Origin: UBA7446 sp964014735
GTDB lineage: Bacteria > Bacteroidota > Bacteroidia > Flavobacteriales > Flavobacteriaceae
Direction: 5' to 3'
Length of the DNA: 24,419 bases
Assembly (NCBI GenBank): GCA_964014735.1
Contig: CAXHBH010000023.1
Span: 1 to 24,419 of the forward strand
Part shown: positions 8,044-17,914 of the stretch, piece after piece
How the letters are laid out: each line of letters opens with the position of its first letter
How positions within the stretch are numbered: position 1 is the first letter of the stretch
Made by a program: the position numbers and the translations under genes
The notes under the pieces: generated by a model
The model's database searches: none
What the model was told of the DNA's origin: nothing
What the model saw: the letters and a program-made list of their open reading frames with translations, nothing else

Positions 8044-11000
8044 ATGAAAAAAATAAAAAAAATGAATAGCATTCTAAAACTAGATAGGCTTTTACTAAGT
8101 CTATTACTTTTCTTTACTGCTTCTTTGTGTGCACAAGAATTTGTGGTTACAGGTAATGTAACTGACACTAAAGGCATGCCAATTCCTGGAGTAACAATTT
8201 TGGTGGAAAGTTCTTCAGAACTACAAGCAGTCATTAGCACACAAGGAACAACAACTGACTTTGATGGGAACTATTCCATTTTAGTAGGTGGGAGTGATAT
8301 CAACTTAGTATTCTCTTACTTAGGTTATGTAAAACAAAGCATACCTGTTAATTCACAAAGTGTAATTAATGTTACACTACTTACTGACGTTAGTGAGTTG
8401 GACGAGGTAGTTGTATTTGGTTATGGCACAGAGGACAGAAGAGACGTTACTGGCGCCATCGCTAAAATTGGTTCTGAAACCATTGAAAGAACATTCAACC
8501 CTACCGTAGAGCAAGCCTTAAATGGTAAAATATCGGGTGTAAATACTATTATTACTGATGGAACGCCAGGGGCTGGTATTCGAATTAGGATTCGAGGCGG
8601 GACATCCATTAATGCTAACAACGAGCCTTTGTATGTTATTGATGGTTTTCCCATAGAGGTAGATTATTCTGTTTCTGACGGACCAACTGAATTTTCAGCT
8701 CCATCAAGTTCGCCATTAGCTAATTTAGACCCAAGTAATATACAATCAATAGATATATTAAAAGATGCTTCTGCAGCCGCTATTTATGGAGCAAGAGGAG
8801 CAAATGGTGTGGTGATTATTACAACTAAATCTGGTAGAGAGCAAAATGCTGAAATTACTTATGACACTTCGATTACCACAAGTAGTGTTCCAGGTGATAG
8901 ATATGTAGATGTTTTAAGTACTTCAGAATATGGAGAATTAAAAATTCATAGAGAGCTTTACGTTGATGGAATTGAAGATCAAAGCGTTACATTTGGGGAA
9001 AATTTAACACCTGTTCAAGAACAAGCTAGGTATGATTCATTGCCTCAAACAAACTGGCAGGAAGAATTGTTTAGAACAGGTTACTTGACAAAGCATTCAT
9101 TACAGGCAATAGGGGGGAACGACATAACAAAGTATGCTGTTGGTGCCACCTATTTTAAAAATGAAGGTGCTGTTATAAACTCGTTTTTTAAGCGTTATAA
9201 TTTTAATCTGAACCTAGAAAATAAAATTACTGATAAACTAAAGGTCAAGACAGTTTTATTTCCCAGTTATTCTATCAAGCAAGGTCCTGCTTCTGGAGGA
9301 GACTTCAATCAAAGAAATATGGGTATTGTTATTAGAGCCTTAACCAGACGAACAGATAGAGGTATTGGTATTGTTGAAGATGATATTGATGAAGGTATTG
9401 GTGTTTGGGTAGATCCAGTGACAGAGGCCAAAAGAGCTTCAAATTTTACAAATACTTTTGGATTTAATGGGAATACAAATATAAGTTACGAGATTTCAAA
9501 GGGTTTAACTGGCTCAATAAGAATTGGAGCAAGAGTTGATGAGGGTAAAACAAAGAATTATTACACCAAAGAATTTGGTAGAGGATATATAAATAGGGGA
9601 CTCGGTACGAGATTTCACTACCAAAATTTATCTTGGAATAATCAAAACATATTACGTTACCGTCTATCATTTGGATCAAAAAATAAGCATAGGATAAATG
9701 CATTAGCTCTTTTTGAGCAAACATATGTTTCAAGAGAAACGGAGTATCTTAGTGTTACTGATTTCCCAATAGAGACATTAGGTTTTAACGCACTACAAAA
9801 TGGATTAGTTCCTGCAACTCCTGATACTTTCACTACTGAAACAATGCTCAAATCGTATTTGACAAGAATTAATTACGGGTTAAATGGTATTTATAATCTA
9901 ACCTTGTCAATGAGAGCAGATGGTTCTTCTAGATTTGGATCTAAAAATAAATGGGGTTACTTCCCAGCGGTGGGTTTCTCTTGGAATTTACATAATGAAA
10001 AGTTTCTAGATAATGCAGAAGTCATAAATAATCTAAAACTTAGATTAAGTTATGGGCAAACAGGTAATCAAGGGATTCCAGCTTACGGATCATTTTCTGT
10101 ACTTGGTGTTTCAAATACTATATTTAGTGGTAATGTAAATGCTGGACTTGCTGTAACGTCATTACCAAATCCTGACTTAAAATGGGAGTTTACTGATCAA
10201 TATGATATAGGTTTAGACTTATCTTTATTCGACCGTAAAGTGAACTTATCCGCTGATATTTACTACAAAAGAACAGAGGACTTATTACTCCAAGTGCCTA
10301 TTCCAATGTCGACAGGTTTTGGAAGTAGATTAACAAATGTTGGAAATGTTGAAAATAAGGGAATAGAAGTTGCTTTAAACACATTAAATGTGGACGACGA
10401 GTTTAGGTGGACTTCAGACTTTATGTTTTCAATTAACAGAAATGAAGTTTTGAATTTAGGAGGGGTTGAACAAAGAACTTTTCAAGATCAATTTACTAAT
10501 GGATTGTATACTGGATCTCTCAATGTTGGTGAAAGTTTAGGTAACTGGATTGGGTTCAAAACTGATGGAGTATTTTCTTATGAGGATTTTGATGAAAGTG
10601 GAAATAATATAAACTCAGCTTACGGCACGCCTTCATCTGTGAATCCAGATTCAAGACCTAAGTTAGGAGATGTTAAATACGTAGATCAAAATGGTGACGG
10701 ATTGATTAACGATGATGACATAACAATTATTGCGAGAACACAGCCAAAACATTATGGAAGTATCTACAATAACTTTAGCTACAATGGATTCAGTTTAGGA
10801 GTTTTGTTTACCTATAAATATGGCTTCGATGTTATTAATGGTAACAAACACAGAATGTATGCTAATGGTTATGCTAATTTTAATCAAATGGGAGAAATGA
10901 GAGATCATTGGACTCCATATAACACGGACACTGATATTCCCAGGGCTGATTATGAAGATAGAAATTTAACTTCACGTTTTGTTGAAGATGGATCGTTCAT

Positions 11001-11241
11001 CAGACTTCAAAGTATTAATTTAAGCTACAACCTTCCATCCGATGCGATGCAGGTTATTGGCTTAAACAGCTTTCAAATATACTCAAACATTGACAACGTG
11101 TTTTTATGGACTAAATATACTGGCTTTGACCCTGAAGTGAGTGTAGCTAGGGGGCAAAGAGCAATCACTAGCCAAAATTTGGATTATGGGGCTTATCCTA
11201 GAACTCTAAATGTAACGTTTGGTGTTAAAATCGGATTTTAA
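8044..11241 (+). CDS. SusC/RagA family TonB-dependent outer-membrane oligosaccharide transporter
   Basis: From ATG 8044 the protein has 1065 residues, normal for SusC. An upstream TTG at 8002 is open but would put 14 residues before the signal peptide, so I reject it. The signal peptide ends near SLCAQ. A carboxypeptidase-D-like beta-sandwich follows (about residues 32-110, GNVTDTKGMPIPGVTI), then the TonB box DEVVVFGYG near residue 120, a plug with the family signatures NGKISGV, IRIRGGTSI and NEPLYVIDGFPI, and a 22-strand barrel region to the C-terminus. The DQNGDGLINDDD acidic loop and the terminal aromatic residue (VKIGF) are typical. It imports oligosaccharides across the outer membrane with the SusD lipoprotein, driven by TonB-ExbBD, which is not in this window. 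The susD gene begins two bases after its stop, so the two are co-transcribed. The substrate cannot be read from the sequence. Confidence 0.97.
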   Translation: MKKIKKMNSILKLDRLLLSLLLFFTASLCAQEFVVTGNVTDTKGMPIPGVTILVESSSELQAVISTQGTTTDFDGNYSILVGGSDINLVFSYLGYVKQSIPVNSQSVINVTLLTDVSELDEVVVFGYGTEDRRDVTGAIAKIGSETIERTFNPTVEQALNGKISGVNTIITDGTPGAGIRIRIRGGTSINANNEPLYVIDGFPIEVDYSVSDGPTEFSAPSSSPLANLDPSNIQSIDILKDASAAAIYGARGANGVVIITTKSGREQNAEITYDTSITTSSVPGDRYVDVLSTSEYGELKIHRELYVDGIEDQSVTFGENLTPVQEQARYDSLPQTNWQEELFRTGYLTKHSLQAIGGNDITKYAVGATYFKNEGAVINSFFKRYNFNLNLENKITDKLKVKTVLFPSYSIKQGPASGGDFNQRNMGIVIRALTRRTDRGIGIVEDDIDEGIGVWVDPVTEAKRASNFTNTFGFNGNTNISYEISKGLTGSIRIGARVDEGKTKNYYTKEFGRGYINRGLGTRFHYQNLSWNNQNILRYRLSFGSKNKHRINALALFEQTYVSRETEYLSVTDFPIETLGFNALQNGLVPATPDTFTTETMLKSYLTRINYGLNGIYNLTLSMRADGSSRFGSKNKWGYFPAVGFSWNLHNEKFLDNAEVINNLKLRLSYGQTGNQGIPAYGSFSVLGVSNTIFSGNVNAGLAVTSLPNPDLKWEFTDQYDIGLDLSLFDRKVNLSADIYYKRTEDLLLQVPIPMSTGFGSRLTNVGNVENKGIEVALNTLNVDDEFRWTSDFMFSINRNEVLNLGGVEQRTFQDQFTNGLYTGSLNVGESLGNWIGFKTDGVFSYEDFDESGNNINSAYGTPSSVNPDSRPKLGDVKYVDQNGDGLINDDDITIIARTQPKHYGSIYNNFSYNGFSLGVLFTYKYGFDVINGNKHRMYANGYANFNQMGEMRDHWTPYNTDTDIPRADYEDRNLTSRFVEDGSFIRLQSINLSYNLPSDAMQVIGLNSFQIYSNIDNVFLWTKYTGFDPEVSVARGQRAITSQNLDYGAYPRTLNVTFGVKIGF

Positions 11242-11243
11242 AA

Positions 11244-12824
11244 ATGGAAAATATGAAAATAAATAAATTATTAATACTATTTGTGACAATATTATCTTCG
11301 ATAATAATAACTTCTTGTCACGACGAATTGGATACTGTACCATTATCTACGCTGGCTCCAGAAAATTTCTTTAATGATGTGGATGAAGCTGAGATAGCAG
11401 TGAATGGAGTTTATGATAAAATGGCTGAACATTTTCAACAAAACTTTATTTACATGAGCGACCATGGAAGTCACGTGGGTACCATAGTACTAAACAATTC
11501 TAACTTAAATATGTATGGATGGTACACCTATACAAATTCCAACAGATTTGTTACAGGAACTTGGCAAACAGCTTATGAAGCAATTTACAGAGCAAATACA
11601 GTAATTAACAGAACCTCTATATTAGATTCTGATGATCCTGGTAAAAACAGAGTAATTGCCGAGGCTAGATTTTTAAGAGCATTAGTCTATTTTAACTTGG
11701 TACGTTTTTATGGCGATGTACCATTGGTTTTAGATGAATTATTAGACCTTGATAATACAGAAGTTACAAACCAGTCAAGAGTAAGCTCAAATTTAGTATA
11801 CGATGCAATTATCGATGATTTATTGTTTGCTGAAGAACATTTGAATTTAGCTTCTTGGGTTGTTGGTGAAAATTATACGAGTTATGATGGAAGCAATCTT
11901 GGTAGAGCCACCGTAGGTGCTGCAAAAGGATTGTTGGCTAAAGTATATTTAACAAGAGCCTCATACCCACAAAGAGATTTAGATTCTTATCAACTTGCTT
12001 ATGATAAAGCTAAAGAAATGATCAATGATGCTCATTATTCTCTGGATAATGATTATTTTAATTTAAACTCATTAGAGGGTAAAGATTCTCAAGAGTGGAT
12101 TTTCCAAATACAGTATGATGTTCTTGGAGAGCAAACAAGTAATTGGGGAGGTATTCAAAACCCACTAAATGAAAAAGCAGGAGGTAGAAAAGCCAGTGAT
12201 TGGGGTTATGGACGTATGTCGCCTACATTTAAATTTGCTAATTCATTTGAAGATGGAGATCCAAGACTCCAAGCTATTGCCAAGGGAAGAATTAATGCAG
12301 ATAATTCCATTAAATACTACAATCGATCAAAAGTATGGTTTAGTCATAAATATAGATTTCCCTCTCAACCTTTGTCAAGATTTAATACAGATATGAATGC
12401 ACCCATTTTACGTTTTGCTGATGTAATTTTAGTATATGCAGAGGCTGCGGCAGAGTTAGGGCTTGACAGTGACGCTCATGATGCATTAGACTTGATTCTT
12501 ACGCGCGCTCAAAATGGTGGTTCTTATCCTGCTCTGGTCGATAGAAGCTTAACGGGAGATAATTTGAAGGAATTCATTTTTTGGGAAAGAGCAAGAGAAT
12601 TATGTTTTGAAGGACATGGTAAATTTGATGTTGTAAGAGCAGGTTTGGACAAGTTCATGGCCGAGGTAAAAGGACAAGAAGAAACCACAGGTGAAGGTGA
12701 TCCGTCCAAAACTAAAGTGGTTGCTTGGTCAGAAAATGTGCAACCCTATCACATATTATTTCCAATCCCGGCTGCAGAAATAGAATCAAACCCTAATATG
12801 ACCCAAAACGAAGGTTATAATTAA
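11244..12824 (+). CDS. SusD/RagB family surface glycan-binding lipoprotein
   Basis: The protein has 526 residues. The lipoprotein signal peptide ends in IIITSC with Cys25 as the acylation site; the acidic residues right after it (HDELD) resemble the Bacteroidota surface-export signal. The body has the SusD pattern: LSTLAPENFF and EAEIAVNGVYDKM at the N-terminus, ARFLRALVYFNLVRFYGDVP in the TPR-like helices, GRATVGAAKGLLAKVYL, then RFADVILVYAEAAAELG and a C-terminal LFPIPAAEIESNP. It forms the lid over the SusC barrel and binds the incoming glycan; it has no catalytic role. It starts two bases after susC, so expression is coupled. A hairpin with a T-run follows. ATG 11244 and ATG 11253 are both possible starts. 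Confidence 0.97.
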   Translation: MENMKINKLLILFVTILSSIIITSCHDELDTVPLSTLAPENFFNDVDEAEIAVNGVYDKMAEHFQQNFIYMSDHGSHVGTIVLNNSNLNMYGWYTYTNSNRFVTGTWQTAYEAIYRANTVINRTSILDSDDPGKNRVIAEARFLRALVYFNLVRFYGDVPLVLDELLDLDNTEVTNQSRVSSNLVYDAIIDDLLFAEEHLNLASWVVGENYTSYDGSNLGRATVGAAKGLLAKVYLTRASYPQRDLDSYQLAYDKAKEMINDAHYSLDNDYFNLNSLEGKDSQEWIFQIQYDVLGEQTSNWGGIQNPLNEKAGGRKASDWGYGRMSPTFKFANSFEDGDPRLQAIAKGRINADNSIKYYNRSKVWFSHKYRFPSQPLSRFNTDMNAPILRFADVILVYAEAAAELGLDSDAHDALDLILTRAQNGGSYPALVDRSLTGDNLKEFIFWERARELCFEGHGKFDVVRAGLDKFMAEVKGQEETTGEGDPSKTKVVAWSENVQPYHILFPIPAAEIESNPNMTQNEGYN

Positions 12825-12834
12825 TTATTTTATT

Positions 12835-12884
12835 ATGAGTTCATGGCTAGCATTTGTTTTGTCATGAACTCATTAAATTTTTTT
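12835..12884 (+). terminator. Terminator or attenuator between susD and the sulfatase genes
   Basis: A perfect 11-base inverted repeat (atgagttcatg at 12835-12845, catgaactcat at 12863-12873), extendable by a G-T and a C-G pair, closes a 13-base loop. Three A and seven T (12878-12884) follow. It sits between the susD stop and the first sulfatase, so partial read-through would give more susCD than sulfatase transcript. Complete termination would require a separate sulfatase promoter, and only eight bases lie between the T-run and the chosen ATG. Confidence 0.85.
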
Positions 12885-12892
12885 AATTGAAG

Positions 12893-14485
12893 ATGACTAG
12901 ATATCAACAAGGAATTGCTGCATTAGTGTTTCTATCTGTATTCATTTTTGGTTGCAATAGTCCATCAAACAAAAATTCTGGTGTCAAAGAGGAGCTAAAC
13001 CAAAAACAACCTAACATCATTTTTATTATGTCTGATGATCATGCTAAAAATGCCATTAGTATTTATGGATCAAGGCTTGCTGAAATTGCTCCAACACCAA
13101 ATATAGATCGTATTGCCAAAGAAGGTGTCTTAATGCATAATGTATTTGTTACAAATTCTATTTGTACACCAAGCAGAGCGGCGATTTTAACAGGACAGTA
13201 CAGTCAACTAAACGGAGTATACACCCTTAAAGATGACTTTGATAATTCAAGCAATCACCTTGGTAAGTTAATGCAGAAAGCTGGTTATTCTACCGCGGTG
13301 GTTGGTAAGTGGCATCTACACACTGAGCCCACTGGTTTTGACTATTATAACGTATTACCTGGACAAGGCTTATATTACAATCCAAAACTTAAAGAAATAG
13401 GTAAGCAATGGAAATATCATAATAAAGGTGGAAAGGTTTATAAAGGATACGTAACTGATGTAATTACTGATGAATCCATCAAATGGCTTGAAAATAGAGA
13501 TAAGAGTAAACCTTTCTTTTTAATGTCGCACCATAAGGCACCACACGGTTTATGGGAATTTGCAAAGCGTCACGAGCATTTATTTGCTGATAAAGAAATT
13601 CCAGAGCCAAATAGTTTATATGAAAATGGCAATCATGGTCCTTTGAAAGGTGAAAGGTATGGGTCTTCAATTTCTGACAGATACCCCAAAAGGAACATGC
13701 TTCATCAGGTAACTCGTGAAGGATGGCCAACTGGAATCATTGATACCTTAGGGATGACCAAAAGAGAAAAGACTCATTTAGCCTACCAAAAGTATTCAAA
13801 AGACTATTTGCGCACAGTAGCTGCTATAGACGAAAATGTAGGTCGCATTTTAGACTATCTAGATGATAATCATCTAGCTGAAAATACCATTGTAATTTAT
13901 ACATCAGACCAGGGTCAGCTCTTAGGAGAGCATGATTATTTTGACAAACGTTGGATGTATGAGGAATCTTTGAGTATGCCTATGGTAATTAGATATCCGG
14001 CAAAGATCAATCCCAAACAGGTAAATAATGACATGGTTTTAAATATTGATTTTGCTCCTACCCTTTTAGAGTTTGCTGAAGCAGAAGTCCCTTCAAAAAT
14101 GCAAGGAAGAAGTTTTAAGTCAAATTTATTTGGCAGTACACCAACAGACTGGAGAACGTCTATGTATTATAGGTACTGGATGCATATGGCTCATCACTAT
14201 ATTCCTGGACATTATGGAATTAGAACCAAGGACTACAAATTAATCTTTTTTTACGGACTTCCATTAAATCAAAATGGAGCTTTAAGCGAGATTACAGAGC
14301 CATATTGGGAGTTTTATGATTTAAAGAACGATCCTAAAGAAATGAACAACTTATATACTGTTGAGAAATACCAGCAGATTATAAAAGAACTTAAGGCAGA
14401 ATTGCTAGTCAAAAAGCAAGAGCTTAAAGATACAGACGAATCGTACCCTGAATTAATTGAGTTAAGAAACAAATTTTGGAATTAA
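12893..14485 (+). CDS. S1-family (formylglycine) sulfatase, lipoprotein
   Basis: From ATG 12893 this is 530 residues; TTG at 12887 would add two. A lipobox FIFGC gives Cys21 as the acylation site, so it is probably anchored to a membrane facing the periplasm or surface. The S1 core starts with PNIIFIMSDDHA (metal-binding Asp pair). The activation motif CTPSRAAILTG has Cys91, which must be converted to formylglycine. GKWHLHTEP, the SHHKAPHG segment and SDQGQLLGEHDYFDKRWMYE follow; the Gln in SDQG replaces the more usual Asn of SDNG, as in many marine S1 enzymes. It hydrolyses sulfate esters on a glycan, presumably exo-acting. The S1_8/S1_11-like appearance is only an impression. It follows the susD hairpin and lies 16 bases before the next sulfatase, so these two are co-transcribed. 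Confidence 0.95.
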   Translation: MTRYQQGIAALVFLSVFIFGCNSPSNKNSGVKEELNQKQPNIIFIMSDDHAKNAISIYGSRLAEIAPTPNIDRIAKEGVLMHNVFVTNSICTPSRAAILTGQYSQLNGVYTLKDDFDNSSNHLGKLMQKAGYSTAVVGKWHLHTEPTGFDYYNVLPGQGLYYNPKLKEIGKQWKYHNKGGKVYKGYVTDVITDESIKWLENRDKSKPFFLMSHHKAPHGLWEFAKRHEHLFADKEIPEPNSLYENGNHGPLKGERYGSSISDRYPKRNMLHQVTREGWPTGIIDTLGMTKREKTHLAYQKYSKDYLRTVAAIDENVGRILDYLDDNHLAENTIVIYTSDQGQLLGEHDYFDKRWMYEESLSMPMVIRYPAKINPKQVNNDMVLNIDFAPTLLEFAEAEVPSKMQGRSFKSNLFGSTPTDWRTSMYYRYWMHMAHHYIPGHYGIRTKDYKLIFFYGLPLNQNGALSEITEPYWEFYDLKNDPKEMNNLYTVEKYQQIIKELKAELLVKKQELKDTDESYPELIELRNKFWN

Positions 14486-14501
14486 ATTTTAAATTAAAAA
14501 A

Positions 14502-15992
14502 TTGAAAAAATATAAGAATAATTTCGTCCTTCTTACTTTATTATCATTGATGATGATAAGTTGTAGAAGCCCTAAAACAGGTGGAGAAGCAAAAATCAAG
14601 CAGCCAAACATCTTATTATTATTATCAGATGATCAGAGCTTTAATACTATCAATGGTTTAGGAAATAAAGAAGTATCAACACCTAACATTGATAGATTAG
14701 TTAGCGAAGGCACTACTTTTACCCATGCGCACATCATGGGTGGTAAAACTGGTGCTATATGTATGCCCAGTAGAGCAATGATCATGACAGGAAAGAATGT
14801 TCTTAAGTTTAATATTCAAGGAGCGATAACTTCTGAAGACGAAACTATGCCTCAGTTATTAAAAGAGGCTGGATATGTAACTTTCGGAACTGGGAAATGG
14901 CATAATAATAGAGATTCATATGCTAAGTCATTCACGCATGGATCTAATATATTTTTAGGGGGTATGAGCAATCACCTAAAAGTTCCTTTACATGATTTTG
15001 ACCCATCTGGCGAATACCCAAAAAAAAATAGAAGATTTGAAGATAAATTTTCAAGTGTATTGTTTAGAGAGGCGACGGTAGATTTTCTTGAAAATTACAA
15101 TGAAGAAAAACCATTCTTTGCTTTTGTGTCTTTTACATCGCCTCACGATCCAAGAATGGCTCCAAAAGAGTATGAGGAGATGTTCAAAACAGAAAAAATT
15201 TCGTTACCTGAAAACTTTGAGCCAATCCACCCATTTGATAATGGAGAGTTGATTATTAGGGACGAAAACCTTCTTCCATTCCCTAGAACAGAAGAAGCCG
15301 TATTAGGGGAGTTGGCATCATACTACGCAATGATATCTGAAGTTGATGATAATATTGGTAAAATATTAGATGCATTGGAAAAAAGCGGAAAATACGAAAA
15401 CACTATTATCATTTTTGCGAGCGATAACGGATTAGCAGTTGGACAACATGGTCTTATCGGAAAGCAAAGTTTGTATGACCATAGCATTAGAGTGCCCTTA
15501 ATATTTTCAGGACCTGGAATAAAAAAAGGAGTACGAACAGAAAGTTTAGTTTATCTACATGATTTGTTTCCAACCATTGCTGATTTAGTAGGAATTAAAA
15601 AATCCAAAATTGTTGATGCTAAAAGTTTAAAACCTATTCTTGATAATCCTAACGAAACGATTAGAGAAACCCTTTTCTTTTTGTACAAGAACTTTCAGAG
15701 AGGTGTTCGTACTAAAGATTGGAAACTTATTAAATATTTAGTAGATGGGTGGCAAACCACACAATTATTTGATATCAATAAAGATCCACTAGAAATGAAT
15801 AATTTGGCACATGATCCCAAATACACAGATGAACTTGAACAAATGACAGCTTTGTTGCAAGAATGTATTTATGAAAGTGGGGACAAAGTACAATTAGACC
15901 AGCCAGATTGGGCAGTGAAAGTAATTAAATCATGGGCAACAAAAAGAAAAGAAAAAGGACTGTCATTAGATTATACCGGCAAAGACTTATAA
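14502..15992 (+). CDS. S1-family (formylglycine) sulfatase, lipoprotein, TTG start
   Basis: The protein has 496 residues. TTG at 14502 is the only start giving a full signal peptide (MKKYKNN, then a hydrophobic stretch); the next Met codons lie inside that stretch. The lipobox LMMISC makes Cys21 the acylation site. The S1 core has PNILLLLSDDQ (metal ligands), AICMPSRAMIMTGKN with formylglycine precursor Cys87, GTGKWHNN, FTSPHDPRMAP and FASDNGLAVGQHGLIGKQSLY. The CMPSR core and the SPHDPR segment differ clearly from the preceding sulfatase, so it probably removes sulfate from a different position or sugar. A start 16 bases after the previous stop supports one transcript. Substrate and SulfAtlas subfamily are not assigned. 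Confidence 0.94.
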   Translation: MKKYKNNFVLLTLLSLMMISCRSPKTGGEAKIKQPNILLLLSDDQSFNTINGLGNKEVSTPNIDRLVSEGTTFTHAHIMGGKTGAICMPSRAMIMTGKNVLKFNIQGAITSEDETMPQLLKEAGYVTFGTGKWHNNRDSYAKSFTHGSNIFLGGMSNHLKVPLHDFDPSGEYPKKNRRFEDKFSSVLFREATVDFLENYNEEKPFFAFVSFTSPHDPRMAPKEYEEMFKTEKISLPENFEPIHPFDNGELIIRDENLLPFPRTEEAVLGELASYYAMISEVDDNIGKILDALEKSGKYENTIIIFASDNGLAVGQHGLIGKQSLYDHSIRVPLIFSGPGIKKGVRTESLVYLHDLFPTIADLVGIKKSKIVDAKSLKPILDNPNETIRETLFFLYKNFQRGVRTKDWKLIKYLVDGWQTTQLFDINKDPLEMNNLAHDPKYTDELEQMTALLQECIYESGDKVQLDQPDWAVKVIKSWATKRKEKGLSLDYTGKDL

Positions 15993-16100
15993 ATTATATA
16001 TTTCGCTAATTGGTGGCTTCAAAGTCCTTTTTTTATTTCTTAGTATGAAACTTCACAACGCGTGCAATTTTTGTAGTACCTTTTTAAAAATGAATTAAGT

Positions 16101-17900
16101 ATGCAAATCCATTGTAAGAGAAGTTTTTGTGTTGCCGTTCTTTTATGGCCAATTTTATGTATTTTTTCTGTAAGTACATTTGCTCAAAATTCACGTCCAA
16201 ATGTCATCATAATTTTAACAGATGACCAAGGCTACGGAGATATGGCTTGCCACGGAAATCCAATTATAAAAACTCCTAATTTAGATAAGTTATATACTGA
16301 GAGTACCCGTTTTACAAACTTTCATGTAAGTCCAACCTGTGCTCCTACTAGGGCAGCTTTAATGACAGGCCGTTATGCAAACAGAACCGGGGTTTGGCAT
16401 ACCATTGGTGGTCGTTCTTTATTAAGAAAGGATGAAAAAACCATTGCAAATATTTTTTCTGAAAACAACTATAGTACTGCTATTTTTGGGAAATGGCATT
16501 TAGGAGATAATTATCCATACAGACCTCAAGATAGAGGCTTTCAAGAAACTTTAGTTCATGGTGCTGGCGGAATTGGACAAGTTCCAGATTTTTTTGATAA
16601 CGATTACTATGACGATACATATCTATACAGTGGAAAGCCCAAGAAATACAAAGGCTATTGTACCGATATTTGGTTTGAAGAAGCCATGAATTACATTGAA
16701 AATCAAAAAAATCAACCATTTTTTTGTTATATATCTACAAACGCACCTCATAGTCCTTTTTATGTAGATGATACTTATAGTGATCTTTACAGAGGTTTTC
16801 CCAATGTACCCAGCAAAGAATTTTATGGAATGATTACCAATTTCGATGATAATATTGGATTGCTAATGAATAAACTGGAAGACTTAAATATTACAGACAA
16901 TACCATACTCATTTTTATTACTGATAACGGTTCTGCCATGGGTGAACATAAATCTAAAAAAATAAACCCTTATAATGCTGGAATGCGGGGTAAGAAAAAC
17001 AGCGAGTATGATGGCGGACACCGTGTTCCTTTCTTTATTCGGTGGAAAAATGGGAATATAGAAGCGGGAAGAGATATTTCAAAAATTTCTTCTCATATTG
17101 ATGTTTTACCAACACTAATTGATTTATGTAATCTTGAAGATAAAGATCAAACTTTATATGATGGTAAAAGTTTAGTACCATTATTAAATAATGAGTCCCA
17201 TCAATGGAGCGATAGGATTTTGATTACAGATTCTCAGCGCTTACAGCATCCTATAAAATGGCGTAAAAGTGCTGTCATGTCAGATAAATTTCGATTGGTA
17301 AATGGAATTGAGTTATACAATATTATTGAAGATCCTTCACAGCAAAACGATATTGCAGAACAACATCAAGAAATAGTAAAACAATATAAAGAGGTTTATG
17401 AAGATTGGTGGGGAGATGTTTCTGAAAGGTTCGATGAGTATGCAGGTATTATAGTTGGTTCAAAATTTGAAAACCCAGTGCATATTACAAGTCACGATTG
17501 GCATTCAGAATCACAAGTTCCATGGCATCAACGACATGTTAGAGCCGGAATTCAAGAAAACGGATTTTGGGTATTAGACGTAGAAGAACCTGGTGAATAT
17601 GAAATCACTTTGAGCAGATGGCCTTTGCATTTACAGCATCCCATTTCGTCAGGAAAAATAGAAAGACTAGCAATTACAGGTACTAGCGTTGAAGAAAGTA
17701 AAAGGGGAAAGGCTTTAGCAATTACAAAAGCAAAGATTAAATTTGGAAAACAGTCTTTGGATAAAAAAGTAGGGGAGGATGATTTTAAAGTAAGCTTTAA
17801 AATCAAATTAAAGTCCGGAGAAGGGCAACGTTTTCAATCGTGGTTTGAAGGAGAACAAATCAATATGGGTGCTTATTATATCAAAATCTTAAAGAAATAA
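16101..17900 (+). CDS. S1-family arylsulfatase-type sulfatase with extra C-terminal beta domain
   Basis: The protein has 599 residues, starting at ATG 16101. A classical signal peptide ends at STFAQ without a lipobox, so it should be soluble in the periplasm, unlike the other two sulfatases. The core has PNVIIILTDDQGYGDMACHG, the activation motif CAPTRAALMTGRY with Cys80 (Thr replaces the usual Ser of CxPSR, a known S1 variant), FGKWHLGDNYPYRPQDRGF, NAPHSPFYV and ITDNGSAMGEH. Residues from about 445 form an additional beta-rich region (for example GFWVLDVEEPGEYEITLSRW), which may bind carbohydrate or shape the active site. It resembles S1_17 enzymes known from fucoidan and other algal loci, but I cannot confirm that here. 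A 108-base gap precedes it, the largest between the sulfatases, so a separate promoter is possible. Confidence 0.94.
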   Translation: MQIHCKRSFCVAVLLWPILCIFSVSTFAQNSRPNVIIILTDDQGYGDMACHGNPIIKTPNLDKLYTESTRFTNFHVSPTCAPTRAALMTGRYANRTGVWHTIGGRSLLRKDEKTIANIFSENNYSTAIFGKWHLGDNYPYRPQDRGFQETLVHGAGGIGQVPDFFDNDYYDDTYLYSGKPKKYKGYCTDIWFEEAMNYIENQKNQPFFCYISTNAPHSPFYVDDTYSDLYRGFPNVPSKEFYGMITNFDDNIGLLMNKLEDLNITDNTILIFITDNGSAMGEHKSKKINPYNAGMRGKKNSEYDGGHRVPFFIRWKNGNIEAGRDISKISSHIDVLPTLIDLCNLEDKDQTLYDGKSLVPLLNNESHQWSDRILITDSQRLQHPIKWRKSAVMSDKFRLVNGIELYNIIEDPSQQNDIAEQHQEIVKQYKEVYEDWWGDVSERFDEYAGIIVGSKFENPVHITSHDWHSESQVPWHQRHVRAGIQENGFWVLDVEEPGEYEITLSRWPLHLQHPISSGKIERLAITGTSVEESKRGKALAITKAKIKFGKQSLDKKVGEDDFKVSFKIKLKSGEGQRFQSWFEGEQINMGAYYIKILKK

Positions 17901-17914
17901 ATTATTTGCGTTAA

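Noticed and set aside
12169..12396. 75-codon open frame on the + strand inside susD
   Set aside because: It lies wholly within susD in another frame, has no signal or known domain, and looks like a shadow of the real gene. The same holds for the many short - strand frames inside the + strand genes.
15982..16036. Terminator between the second and third sulfatases
   Set aside because: aaagactt and aaagtccttt can pair only with a bulge and over a loop of about 30 bases. The T-run is present but the stem is too weak to call.
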